NCBI GenBank assembly: GCA_001643675.2
Contig: LSRY02000056.1
Location: forward strand, 501,001-565,000
DNA: 64,000 nucleotides
Direction of reading: 5' to 3'
From: Monocercomonoides exilis
Taxonomy: Eukaryota; Preaxostyla; Oxymonadida; Polymastigidae
Shown here piece after piece: positions 36,965 through 48,681 of the stretch. Below the pieces are notes generated by a model. That model ran no database searches. It was given only the letters and a program-made list of their open reading frames with translations, and was not told where the DNA came from. Each line of letters begins with the position of its first letter. Position 1 is the first letter of the stretch. Both the position numbers and the translations under genes were made by a program.

Positions 36965-39511
36965 ATGTCTATTTTAATACAGGGTGGTCTGTTGGTTTGC
37001 GATGGTGAATCACAGCCAATGGTTGGAGATTTACTAATTAAAGGTGAATTGATTTCTGCAATTGGACCACATATCGAACCACCCGAAGATTGCAAAGTTT
37101 ATCAGATATTTTTTTGTTTTCAAATTTTATGGTTATAAATTAAAATCAATTCAGATTATTGATGCATGTGGAAAAATTGTAATGCCTGGAGCAATTGATC
37201 CACATGTACATTTTCATTATCCACAAGGTTCATTATAATTTTTATCATATAAATATTTGAATTTCAATTTACACATAAGGCGCAAATCAGATCTGGTCTG
37301 CAGATGATTGGAGAAGCGGACCAGTTGCTGCTGCTATGGGAGGTACAACTACTGTAATTGACTTTATTGAAGCAAAGCCAGGGTTTGCATAAAGCTTTCA
37401 ATATTGTGTTAATATTCAATTGACTCTGAAATAGTGAAACGTTAATGCACGCGCTACAGGACAGAAATGCAGATGCAAACGGAAAGTCTATTTTAGATTA
37501 TTCTTTTCACATGGTATGCCAGCTATTTTATGTTTCTGCTTTAGAAAAATAAAATTCGGTAGTCAATCACACGCACTGATGACGAAACAATTTCAGAAGT
37601 GCCAAAGGTTGTAAATGAAGGTATTACGTCATTCAAGATCTACACAGCATACAATGGCATTCGTCTCACCTACGAACAGTTACCAATTGCTCTTTCAGCT
37701 GTATCAAAATCAAAGGGTATTTCTATCATACACTCAGAGGATCATGAAATAATGTTTGCCCAACTTTTCTCCTAGATACATAAGTTATATGTTCTAAAAT
37801 TCAATATTTGATTTTTCAATGTTTCTTAAAACATTTGATGTTATTTGCTTTGTTATTCATTTTTTCTGATGTGAGTGTTAAACGTTTAGCTGAATGTGCA
37901 GAGAAAGGCAGAACCGAATGCAAATGGCATCCGTACTGCCATCCGATCGAGGGCGAGTTCGCAAGCAACAAAAAGATTGTTGAGATTGTCAAAAAACTGA
38001 AGCAAGAAGATCCGAATTACGGGAGAATACACATTGTGCATGTCTCAACGGCAGATGGAGGGCATCTCATAAGGCAAACAAGAGAGAGTGGAATTGACAT
38101 CACAGGCGAAGTCTGCCCGCAGCACCTCGTGTTAGATGAAAGCTTGTATTCTGATAGGCCTGACGATGAAGAGAAAGCATCATCATCTTCCTCCTCCTCC
38201 TCTTCTACTTCTTCTGCAACAGCTGCTTCTTCTACTTCTGTTGCATTAACCACACAACAACAGGAGATTCCGTCGGCTGCCCCGTCTGCATTCCGCTGTG
38301 TGTCGCTTGTGCCACTCACAAAACAGCCTCCGCCAGCTGCATTTGTGATGGCGCCTCCTCTTCGCCCTCAGTCAGAAAGAATGGTTTGTTTGAGTATTAG
38401 AAAATATTATCTTTGCTTTGAAGATATCGTTTTTTCTATTTTATTTATTTTGATAAAAAATATTTGAAAATCACAATAATCATTCTTATTTATTTATAAT
38501 TATTAATATTGTCTTGTTAACTACAATAATATCACTTTCTTTTCGACTTCTCTTTCATTTCTGCTCAGAATCTCATGCAAGCTGTAGAGAAAGGCGATGC
38601 TCTTCCATTCATCACATCTGATCACTGCCCGTTTTCCTCAATGCAGAAATACGGCCAAAGAAGACACCCAGAAAAGATGCTGGCTGCAGACGGCTCTGTT
38701 GTTGATGGCGTTCCTTCGACTGCTTGGTGGGATAAAGAAGGATGTATGCACTTTTCTTTCTTCTTTCTTTTTTTGATTCCTCCATTTTTTGTAATATTCT
38801 TGAAATACTGTTATCTTTCTTTTCACACTTTTTCTTCCTTCTCATTTTACATTTTTTTTTCCTTCTCCTTTTCTTTCTCATGCTTCTATTTCAATTCCTT
38901 TCTGACTATGCTTTTATTTTATTTTTTTTTTAAAAAAAAATCTTTTCCATTGTTTTTCATCCAGCGCCTCCATTTTCCGCCATGCCAGGTGGTGGAGCAG
39001 GTGTCGAGGTGCGTGTGATGGTTGCCTATTCATATTGCGTCGTGGAGCGTTCCTGGTCTCTTCCTCAGTTCGTCTCCTTTGTCTCAACAGCAGCAGCAAA
39101 GAGATTCGATCTGTATCCAAAGAAGGGCGTGTTGAAAGTCGGATCAGATGCTGGTTTGTCTTGTGGTGTTTATTGATTTTCAATGGACATGTGATGATTT
39201 TGGATTATTATGATTATTTTTTCTAAATTCATAATAATTATCATTCTGCTATTTTTATTGTATTGATCAAAACTTTAACATCCCCATTTCTTCTTTCAGA
39301 TGTTGTTGTGTGGGATCCCAATGCCACATGCACACTGACACAGAGCAATATGCACATGATGACTGATCTGTTTCCGTATGAGGGATTTCAAATTAGAGGC
39401 CGCCCAGAAAAAGTGATAGTGAGAGGAAGGATGATAAAAGACTCGGTTGATGGTGGGTGCTTGTCGTATGAGCCGAGAGGGAAATTGCTGAGAAGAACGC
39501 CTGCTATGTGA
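36965..39511 (+). CDS. DPYS: dihydropyrimidinase / hydantoinase-type amidohydrolase
   Basis: Nine exons: 36965-37096, 37155-37227, 37280-37382, 37435-37513, 37563-37753, 37876-38383, 38569-38743, 38965-39153, 39300-39511; 553 residues, TGA stop. Metal-site motifs are in order: DPHVHFHYP (HxH), TSFKIY (carbamylated Lys), SIIHSEDHE, HIVHVSTADG and PFITSDHCPFS (catalytic Asp). It ends with the typical GSDADVVVWDPN and RGRMIKDS strands. The enzyme opens dihydropyrimidine/hydantoin rings in reductive pyrimidine breakdown in the cytosol. A Ser/Thr/Gln-rich insertion of about 45 residues follows LDESLYSDRPD (nt 38160-38290); it would sit as a surface loop. The acceptor of exon 6 (gatgtgag) is weak; the other junctions are strong. 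Confidence 0.9.
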
Positions 39512-40196
39512 GTGAGGAAATAAATGGGAAAGAGAGAGGAAGAGAAAGAAAAAGAGGAAGAGGAGGAGAGAGAAAGTGGAAAGAGAGTTTGAGAAGAAAA
39601 TAAATGATTTATGAGAAAATAATGTAGTATTTAAAAGATAAACAGAAAGTTGATGTAAGATGAACAAAAAAATAAAGAAATGATGTTTTAAACTTGTCTC
39701 AACTGTTTATTTTTATTTTTTACAAAGAAAAATTTTTCAGCATATTTGAAATGACTGGGAGTGAAGCGATATATTTTATCTCAATTCAAACATTTTTCAT
39801 TCAACATTTTATCTTTAATTGTCATTTTCATTCGAGTAAAGCCTGTTTTTAGCTATGTAAAGATTTTTTTTGTTTTCAATGAAAAAAAAAAATCTTTGGC
39901 ATCTTTTGAAAATGCCAAAGACCGTTCATCATCCAATCAACCGAAATAAATTAATTTGTTAATAAATAAATAAGATTAGATTAGATAAGAAAAAACGGGA
40001 AAGCAATGAACACGCAACGCAACAATTAACACTAACCCAACAAAATCAAAAAGCAGAAAGCAGAAACAGCTCAAAAAACACTTCTTCTTCTCTTCTTCTT
40101 CTTCCCATAGCCTCAAAAGAAATACGATGAATACAAACAACAAAAAGCCATAAAAACATGGAAGCGAATTGGAATGTGATACAATCATCATCATCA
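39512..40196. other. convergent intergenic region
   Basis: Lies between the stops of dihydropyrimidinase and the cyclin gene. The first 100 bp are a purine-rich gaa/gag run, the rest AT-rich. I see no gene. Confidence 0.6.
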
Positions 40197-42980
40197 TCAA
40201 TCCCTGTGGTGCTTGTGAAATGAGTGTTTGCCGTGTGCTCTGCTGCTGCTTCGCTCTCTCGTCCTGTCTTTGCTTTCCTCCCTTCCTCTGGAATACTCTT
40301 TGTCTCTCTCCCACTCTCGCTCTTTCTCTCTCCCTCGTTCCCTTTCTTTCTCTTTCTCTTTTTCCTTCTCTCTGTCTCTCTTTCGGTCTTTTTCTCTTTC
40401 TTTTGCTTTAGCTTTTTCCCTTTCTCTATCCCTTTCTCTATCCCTTTCTCTTTCTTCACTCGCACCTGCTTCATAATTATGTTCATGATGCTTCCTTTTC
40501 TCTTTCTCTCTTTCTCTTCTCCTCTCCTCGTCTCTGTGTCTGTGCCTTTCTTTCTCTTTCTCTTTCTCCTTCTCTCTTTCTCTCTCTCTTTCCGCCCGTC
40601 TTTCTCCGCTCCTCTCATTCTCTCTGTCTTTCGAATTGACGCTTTCGCTGTCGCTTTCCTTGCCATATGACTTGCTGTATCTTTTAACTCCTCCTTCCTT
40701 TTCACTCTCATTTTGCTCATCAGGCAAACGCCGCTCAGTTTCCCTTCCTCTTTCCTTCCCCTTTCTCTCTTTGTACATTTGCTGCTCTCCCTCTTTCTCT
40801 TTCATTATCTCTTTCTCATTCTCTGTTTCATTCCCACTTTCGCTCGATATTTTTTGATTCGCAAATTCGTCTTTCTCCTTTCTAACCATATTTTCTTGTG
40901 TGTTTCCTTCCAATTGCATTGTTTCTTGCTGATTTATTAATGTTTCGAAATGATGCGATGATTTCAAGGATGATGAAAAGTGCATTGAAGAAGAAGAAGA
41001 AGAAGAAGAAGAAGATGATGATGATGATGTCGTAGCAGACACGAAAGGCGAGGCAGAGGAATTTGAAGGCTTGGAAGATGAAGATGAAGACGAAGAGGTG
41101 ATGTGCAAAGAAGCAGAAGAAAAATCTGATGTGGATGAGAGTGAAGAAGTTATTTGTGTACTCAGCATCTGAGATGCTGAAGAAGAAGAAGAAGAGGATA
41201 AAGATGTAGAAGAAAGGGTATTTTGAATAGAAGATCTGGAGCTTTGCGAAGCAGAGGCAGAACCTGCTGATAGATTAGATGATGTGTACTGTGCTGCCGC
41301 AGCTGATCCTTGTTGTCCAGTCATCCTCTGCTGTGCCTGACCGATGAATGGATGCATCTGCTGTTGTTGCTGAAGCTGATGCTGTTGAGGCAGAGGCTGC
41401 ATCGGCAGCATGGCAGAGAACGGAGTTTGAAGTGGCAGATGATGCAGAGGTTGCTGCTGCTGTTGCTGTTGTTGCTGTTGTATTGCCTGGTAGGCAAATA
41501 CTGGCTGCTGATAAGGAGCCATTCCCGAAGCCGCAACGACTGGAATCACACCCCCTGACATCGCCTGAGGCATCATCAAAGCTTGTGGCTGTTGTTGCTG
41601 AAGAGCCTGCTGCTGCTGCTGCTGGATGAGCGAAGGCTGGGGCTGAATTATTTGGCCGATGGAGTGAACAGACGGAGGATACAAAGATGACATTTGTGAA
41701 GGAGCTTGGAGTGATTGCTGCTGTTGTTGTTGGAGTTGAAGAGAGAAACTTGTAGATGACGTTGTATATCCAGGCTGCGAATATTGTGCGTTGAAAGAGA
41801 GTGAAGTGCGAAGTTGAGACGGTTGGAGGAGATTTCTATCGTCCATTTGTTGTTGTTGTTGCTGCTGCTGTTGCTGTTGGGGAAGCAGTTGATTTTGAGG
41901 ATATATCATTCCACGTGGTCCAGATGCAGGTTGCAAAGAGAAAGGAGACTCAGGAGACGGAAGACGAGGTACATATTCTGGTGTGGGAGAAAAGAAAATA
42001 TGGAATTTTCTGTCAGACTCAGAAAATGTGAACGGAAGGAATGGGTTGCTGTAAGGAGAAGAAGACGTTGTTGGCGCAAGTGATCGGCCAAATTCAAGGC
42101 AATCTTTAAACGTGCAAATACAAGAACGAATATCTTCCAATTGTATCTGAGAATTTGTCCGCTTTATCATTTCTGTAACGTTTATTGGATTATGTGTAAT
42201 TGCACTTGCTAAACTTAACATCGCACAACCAATTATTAATGGAGTATACAAAAGAGTGATTGGATGATGCAATGACTCTTCATATAATGACCAAGCAACT
42301 TCAATTGTTTTTTTGTCGTTTCCAACGCAGTGACCCAGTTTTATTAAATGAGGATATGTGTGATTAAAATAAAAATCAAAATCCAAAAAATTCATCAAAA
42401 TGATTTCATAGTTAAAAACAGTCTCTTTGATTTGATGGTATTCCTATAAAATCATAAACAATTTTCAATTTTCAGTGATAAAAATTTTGGAGAAAATACT
42501 TCTGAACTTTCATCAAAATGTTTTGCATTATCACCATATCGAGCGTAATTGTATGACCTGAGAACATTTTGAATCCTTTTAAAATGTTCTTCTATCTTTC
42601 CTGACAAAAAAATAGATGCGACAGCAACTATCTAGAACGTTACAAAGAAAAAAACGAGGAAAATGATTTGAATCGTGAAGCATTATTAATACCTCACAGT
42701 CAAATTTTCGCATTGAGTTAAGCGTAAAAAATCGTTGATAAATATGGCATGCTGTAGCAGCAGGTGCAGTTAACCTGAATAAAATGCACAACAATAATAT
42801 TTCACTTGTTTATTTCGATTCAAACATTCCCAATTCTTTTGCCATTGTTTGGATCAAAAGACATCCACGATGACGCATTTCATGTTCATCTCTCTCACTT
42901 ACATTATCTTTCCGCGAAGGCGATTGCTGGATGTCAGAATGAGAGAAAAGTTTGCTATTGATCATTAGTGAATGGGTCAT
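40197..42980 (-). CDS. cyclin K/T-like transcriptional cyclin with long low-complexity tail
   Basis: Exons 42980-42826, 42774-42693, 42631-42500 and 42443-40197 (introns 51-61 bp) give 871 residues. The N-terminal two cyclin boxes (about residues 15-240) include QSPSRKDNVSERDEHEMRHR, LTAPAATACHIYQRFFTLNS, VAVASIFLSGKIEEHFKRI and IKETVFNYEIILMNFLDFDF, the pattern of cyclins K/T/L that pair with CDK9/CDK12-type kinases to phosphorylate RNA polymerase II. After them come long polyglutamine tracts (nt about 41340-41880), Ser runs and an Arg/Glu-Lys/Glu tail ending in an SSSRAHGKHSFHKHHRD segment, like the RS/His-rich tails of cyclins L and T. The upstream ATG choice (42980) is the first after the in-frame upstream TTG. 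Confidence 0.85.
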
Positions 42981-43052
42981 GATCAAATTTTTAGCATTGT
43001 TACTCAATAATTCAGAATCTTAATGTTGAAGATATTATTTGATATAGAAAAA

Positions 43053-43571
43053 TTACTCTTTTGAAAATATGTCCTTGTTTGACAAGATTATTTGCGAGGC
43101 AAGTTCAGAAGTTTCTTCTGGATATTCTCCATCAGCAAACTCTTTCATCTAAAAAAAATTTTTTCCACAAAACAAAATTAATAAATAAATAATAAAATGA
43201 ATTCCTCAAACCAATGTTAAAATATCTTCTTGTTTGTATCTCGGCTTCGTAAGGTATCGATACTCAGAGTTGTGAAGAAGACTATCCAAGCACATAAGAA
43301 GCGTAAATGCCTATTTAAAAAAAAATTAGAATAATATGATAATAAATAAAAATGAATATGGAATAAACATCATAACATGAAATTTAATTAGAAATATTAG
43401 AAAACAAATAAACATGAAAAATGAAAAATCGAAGAGAAATGGAAAGAGAAACAGATTGCAATCGCAATTATAAAAATAATAAAAATAAAAATAGAAATAA
43501 AAACAGAAATCAAAGGATAGAGATGTTAAGGCAGATGGAAACAAAAAGGATTGCTATGAATTTCTTTACGA

Positions 43572-43634
<63 letters not shown>

Positions 43635-44994
43635 ATTTATCACCTCTTCGTTTGCTGTGTCCATCTGCTCGACAAGCCGCAACAAAATGTCTATTGTCAC
43701 AATTAAGCTGTTTCCAAAGCAGAACGAAGTGCAAAGCTCGCCAATAGACAAAATATGCAGGAAAAACGATGCTATCAATGAAAAAGTGCCTTTTGGATGA
43801 ATAACTCGATTATTTCTCTCTGGATGTTCTTCATCGCTTTTCTTGCTTTTTGAATTTTCTTCTCCTTTTCCTCCTCCTTCTTCTCCTTCCTCTCCTTCTT
43901 CTTCATCAAACAAATCCTTCAATTTTTCTTTGAGACGCTTTCGCTGTTCTTCTGTTTCTTCCTCTTCATCGTCAAACTCTTCCATTTGCTTCTTCCTTTT
44001 GGCAATTTCTTCTTCACGTTGCTTACGTTTTCTCTCTTCCTCTTCTTTTTCTTTCTTCAGTCTTTCTTCTTCTCTCTTTTTTTCTTCCTCTTTTCTTCTT
44101 TCTTCCCTATCAAATTCTTCTTCTTCAGCTGGTTTTCCATCGTTCAAAACAGTCAGAAATGCGTCAATAAATGCTCTATGGCACGTATGGGTTATAATTA
44201 CCGCAACAATAGGATCAATTGAGCTCATAGGGAAATGCATGGTTAATGCCACTAGACAGAGCACTGCCTCACGTGTCACATCTCCGTTCTCTAATTCTGT
44301 GAGATCCATTAAACATAAAGGCAAATCACACACTCCAAAAGTTGAAGCAACTGCAGAAGAGGAAGAAGAGGAAGAAGGGGTTGTAGATGCTGCAGAATGC
44401 GATTTCACAAAATACTGTTCAATAATTTCATTACTTAAAAGATGATTATTAATAAGTTGAAAAAGAATACGAAGTCCAGAAATTAAAATATCAGGCGAAG
44501 CTTAACATGTACATTATTATATGTTTAAAGCTATAAAGAAATGCAATTTCAAACTTCTTTCTTTTTCAACAATCTCCTTTACGAACATAAAAAAATCGCG
44601 ACTTTTCAAAATATCCATCACAATTTCCGGAATTCCGAATGTTGAAAGAATAATATTGATTATTTTTGCTGTATTGCTTGGAATAGGAGGGGGATATGGA
44701 GGAATCTTCAAAACAAAAATCACAGCATATTCAATCAAAATCCACGAATTCAAGAGTTAAAAATAAAAAGCAAACCGATACTGACCACAAAAATATCTTT
44801 TTCACATCAATATCTTCAATTGTTTCAATCTCTTCAGCTTTCATTAAAAGATTGAAAACAACATTTCATAAAGCAAATTTTTGTTTTAACATGTTAAATT
44901 TAAATACTATTTTCAAGCTAATGAAATAAAAATTAGCATACAGACCATCAAATTGTTCAAGAATTAAACAAGTTTCCTCTTCGATTTTGCTCAT
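43053..44994 (-). CDS. SPIN90/Ldb17-like Arp2/3 regulator
   Basis: Six exons: 44994-44946, 44837-44782, 44705-44555, 44500-43644, 43310-43212, 43148-43053; 435 residues, TAA stop. Exon 2 boundaries are the least certain. The helical-repeat fold has segments that fit the SPIN90/WISH/DIP/Ldb17 family: REAVLCLVALTMHFP, FGNSLIVTIDILLRLVEQMD and AFTLLMCLDSLLHNSEYRYL, corresponding to the family's 'vlIDIllRql...R..yL..L..ll.ntdY' region. These proteins make Arp2/3 nucleate unbranched seed filaments. A highly charged Glu/Lys coiled-coil insertion (nt about 43870-44110) sits between the two helical parts. No SH3 domain is present. Divergent from RPA3 across 164 bp. Confidence 0.6.
43572..43632 (+). 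repeat. (CA)13 followed by A35 inside an intron
   Basis: Lies next to the donor of the 333-bp intron of the SPIN90-like gene. On the coding (minus) strand it is a T run followed by (TG)n, starting about 10 bp after the GTGATA donor. It should be length-variable. Confidence 0.95.
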
Positions 44995-45158
44995 TAAATG
45001 AAAACGTGAGTATTTTGATCTCAACATATTATCTTGTAATTATCTCGAAAAGATTTAGCTGAAATTTGAATGTTCAACCAATTTTTGACAAGCAAAACGT
45101 GTGAAATTCAATTAATTTTTGTCTGTCATTCAAACTGATGACCCCTTAATTAATAATC
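44995..45158. promoter_or_regulatory. shared divergent promoter region, SPIN90-like / RPA3
   Basis: 164 bp between two divergent start codons; AT-rich. No motif is distinctive enough to name. Confidence 0.5.
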
Positions 45159-45458
45159 ATGTCTGAAGAAGAAAGTGAACAAATTGGTACACCTCGTATC
45201 AATGCATCCATGTTTCCTGCAATGATTGGAAAAACCGTTCGAATTGTTGGAAAATACGAAGGCCAATTTTCTGAAGATGGATCTGAAGGAATCATCATCA
45301 CCACATCTGATGGGAAAAAAGTGAATGTAATTCAAGATCCTGGAGATTCTGCACCAACAAATCAGTATATTGAAGTTCTTGGAAACGTTATCAATGAAAA
45401 TTCCATTCAAGAAGTTTTTCTAGTGGATTTTGGAGATTCATTTGGTTTGAAAATTTAA
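45159..45458 (+). CDS. RPA3: replication protein A 14-kDa subunit (RPA3-like OB fold)
   Basis: A single intronless frame of 99 residues with ATG at 45159 and TAA stop. It reads through an OB fold: TPRINASMFPAMIGKTVRIV, GKYEG...GIIITTSDGKKVNV, then NQYIEVLGNVINENSIQEV and a final FGDSFGL. The size, the 'vNa.ml..~iGk.VrivGkv' start and the 'yvEviGkV.~~~si' strand are those of Rpa3/Rfa3, the smallest subunit of the single-strand DNA-binding RPA heterotrimer in replication and repair. It is one of the few genes here without an intron. Confidence 0.85.
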   Translation: MSEEESEQIGTPRINASMFPAMIGKTVRIVGKYEGQFSEDGSEGIIITTSDGKKVNVIQDPGDSAPTNQYIEVLGNVINENSIQEVFLVDFGDSFGLKI

Positions 45459-45846
45459 ATTGAGATTTTTGTTCATTTTATTAATTATCGTAAATAAACA
45501 TTTTCGTTAGATCTTGGATTGTATGATCAATGCGTTAAATTAATTAACGGGCCTTTCAAATCTCTTTTCATGTGAATATTTCATTTCTCACCTCATTTTC
45601 AATCCACCTTCTTTCTTTGCATAATTTTAAATCTTCTTTTCAATATCACTTAAAATTTATACAAAAAATCTTCAATAAAAACATCAAAGTTAAAATATAT
45701 ATTTGATTATTTGTTTTTTCAACTTAAAAAGCATTCAAAACTAAAACTTCAAAAATAAAAAAAACATAACGAACTTAAAATCTAAAATAAAAACCAATAA
45801 TTATAAAATGTCATAAAAAATTCCTTAATACCAATAAATTTCATAT
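45459..45846. other. convergent AT-rich intergenic region
   Basis: 388 bp between the RPA3 stop and the stop of the minus-strand Atg14-like gene. Very AT-rich; no gene seen. It must carry both 3' ends. Confidence 0.6.
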
Positions 45847-46947
45847 TTAAGAAAGATAAAAATCCACAAGTCCAGGTATTTTATTTTTTATTAGTTCCTT
45901 TAATGAATAACCCATCTTCTCCATTTCAGGATCAGATACCTTCGCCTTTTCGTCTCGAGAAGGTGCAGTGACTTTGATAGAACAAATGCAGTTATAGATT
46001 TGTTCATAGTTATCTTTTGTACAAAAGAAAAGATATCGATTGCATTATCAAAAATGTGAAAAAGCGATTCATACTGAATATAGTATCACAAATCCTAAGA
46101 TAAAGCAGTGAATTCAACGATAAATCCTCGCTCCATTCGTCTGGACGAATTGTGCAAGGTAATATAATTTTCAACATCGAGGAAATTGCAGAAAGAAAAG
46201 AGTACGCAAAATATAAAACACTTTCAACGCGTTGCCAATCCTCTTTTGTAAAAGAAGTTGTCTGAGAAATAACTTGGACAATAACACTTTCTTCGCTCGT
46301 TATCTCAGAAGAATCAGGGAACTTTAACGTATCTATACTTAGAACTTTTAAGTTATTTTGATACATCCACTGCATAAAACTTAAGCGCCTGAGAAGTTCA
46401 AAATCTTTTTTTGAAAATTTAATAACAAAGATAGACATTGATATAATGTCATTCCTCAAGCTAAAGCAAAGGCAAACCTTTTGATGGAGAAATTTCCTGC
46501 TTTTCACAACCCGAATCTTGATTAGTTTTCGATTTCAAAATCAATTTTGAAGTATCAAGAACTTCATCTTTGAGTTTATTCCTCAGTTGCTCCACTAAAA
46601 CATTCATACGTACAAACAAAAAAATATTTTGTAAAAAATAAAACAATACAGCAACACAAAAAATACATTTTTCCCCTTCCGCTTTTTTTTGCGCAATTAA
46701 TGAATCAATCTGGCCAATTTGCTGAATGAGTTCTAAAATGGAGATAAATTTTTGAACAAAAATTATAGTGATCAAGATAAACTTATTTTTTTCTCGTCAT
46801 TTGCGGTTATCTGATTTGTTGAATCTTAAATAAAAAAAGATTGTGAAAATTCATTCCATCTCATAAAATGATAAAAAATCAACTTTCTGGTGCGCATTTC
46901 CTGCAAACAAGAAAAATAGACGAGTTTTCACATTTTGAGCATTTCAT
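45847..46947 (-). CDS. Atg14/UVRAG-like protein of the autophagy PI3-kinase complex
   Basis: Six small exons: 46947-46884, 46824-46783, 46732-46667, 46594-46478, 46404-46075, 46013-45847 (introns 50-73 bp); 261 residues, TAA stop. The N-terminus is a compact double CxxC (MKCSKCENSSIFLVCRKC), as in Atg14/Barkor. A coiled coil follows (about residues 33-85: IQQIGQIDSLIAQKKAEGEK, LEQLRNKLKDEVLD). The C-terminal half has the helical pattern of the Atg14/UVRAG family, including a stretch like the family's conserved core (RVESVLYFAYSFLSAISSML followed by KIILPCTIRP). Such proteins bind Vps34-Beclin to direct phosphatidylinositol-3-phosphate synthesis. It is short for the family and divergent, so the family call is tentative while the gene model is firm. 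Confidence 0.5.
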
Positions 46948-47063
46948 TACTTCCAAAATTGAAAATATTGAAGCAAATTAAAATTTCGATCAAAGCTAAA
47001 TATTTACCCAATATATATTTATTCATCAATTAATTAATTTATAATGGCACATCATTTTAGAAA
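46948..47063. promoter_or_regulatory. shared divergent promoter region, Atg14-like / PITP
   Basis: 116 bp between divergent start codons of two phosphoinositide-related genes. It contains a cca/ata-rich stretch but no motif I would name. Confidence 0.5.
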
Positions 47064-47561
47064 ATGAAAATAGTTCAGTTTATTATTCCAATTCCTTTGA
47101 CTTTAGAAGAATACGAAATCGGACATTTGTGTGTTTTTTTATTTGTAAAGAAAGAGGAAAGTATTTGCTTATATTTTTTAAGGTATATGGTTGCAAAATC
47201 TTCAAGACAAAACAGCGCAAAGGGCGATGGAGTTGAAGTTATAAAAAATGAACCGTACAATAAAGATGGTGTACATGGGCAGTATACACTTAAGGTTTTC
47301 AAAATTTCATTTATTCATGAAAGTATTTGTTTTTTTCCTATGATATTGCGCAATTTGAAAGAGAATGTATATATCATCTAGGATTCCTAAGTTTTTGAGT
47401 ATGATTTTACCAAGCGATGCACTTACCCTTGAGGAGGAATCATGGAATGCGTTTCCTTATACAAAGACAGTTTATAAGAATTTGTGGATGAAAGATTCAT
47501 TTTCTTTAACGATTGAATCAATGCACATTGAAGGAGCAGACATACCTGAAAATGTTAGAAA

Positions 47562-47648
<87 letters not shown>

Positions 47649-48650
47649 CGATTTTAAACAAACTTCTTTTTTTCATTCTTTCAACTTTGTGTTTTTTTAA
47701 GCCAGTAAACCTTTCAGACGAAGAATTGAAATCTTGTTCTGTAGAGACTCTTGATATTGGAGAACCAGTTGTTTGGGACTGTTGTTTTTTTAATTGCTTT
47801 CTTGTTCACATGTCATATTTTTTTTTTTTTTTGAAAAAAAAATGTACACTTTTAACAGGAACGCAAAATTACACGCGAGTACAATTGCAACGAAGATCCA
47901 ACAATTTACAAGTCAATGAAGACAGAGCGCGGCCCTCTGTTCCCTGGCTGGTGGAGGACAGCCAAAAAGAAAGGGTGGCCGCTGACGGTCGCGTGCAAAG
48001 TGATGAAGATTGACTTCCAGTGGTTTGGGCTGCAGACGATTGCGGAGAGCTACGCAGTGTCTCTCTGCCGGTCGATCTTTGCGGATGCGCACCGGCAGCA
48101 GTTCTGCTGGCTGGATGAGTACTTTGGGTTGACGATGTACGACGTGCGGATATTCGAGAAGAGAGAGCTCGAGGCTGCGAAGAGGGCACTGGAAGGAGTG
48201 AATGAGGGGGAGGAGGAGGAAGAGGAAGAAGAAGATAATGTTGGAGGTAACAAAGAAGATGAAGAAGTGGAAGAAGATGGAGAGAAAGCAAGCGATGAAG
48301 AAGGATATGATGGTGAAAAGGAAGAGAAAGCGAATAAGGAAGAAAATGACACTTGCGATTGTTCCTGTAGGCTGCCGTGGGAGAAGAAAGACACAGAGAA
48401 AGAAAAAGATATCTTCATAGACGAGAACGAGAAATTGGAAGGGCTGCCAAAGTATATTGATACAAACGAACTTTTATACAAAGAGGAGATTGAAAAAGCC
48501 AAAGATACAAATGTGGGGGACGAAAATGTGTGTTCCACTCATTCTTCTATATTACCCGAAACACATTCAGACTCCTCCACTTCAGCAACTTCGCATTCAA
48601 CCATTGCTCCTTCATCTGCTGTTCCTGAATCAGAAGATCACCAAAGCCAG

Positions 48651-48681
<31 letters not shown>

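Noticed and set aside
40169-42083. Plus-strand Ser/Leu-rich and Ala/Val-rich frames
   Set aside because: They mirror the Arg/Glu and polyGln parts of the cyclin gene on the minus strand.
43421-43747. Plus-strand Asn/Lys-rich frame containing THTHTHTH
   Set aside because: It is intron sequence of the SPIN90-like gene with a CA and A repeat.
47513-47655. Poly-Ile or poly-Leu coding tract in PITP
   Set aside because: The (ATT)n run lies in an intron; exons 3 and 4 join in frame around it and match the PITP family.
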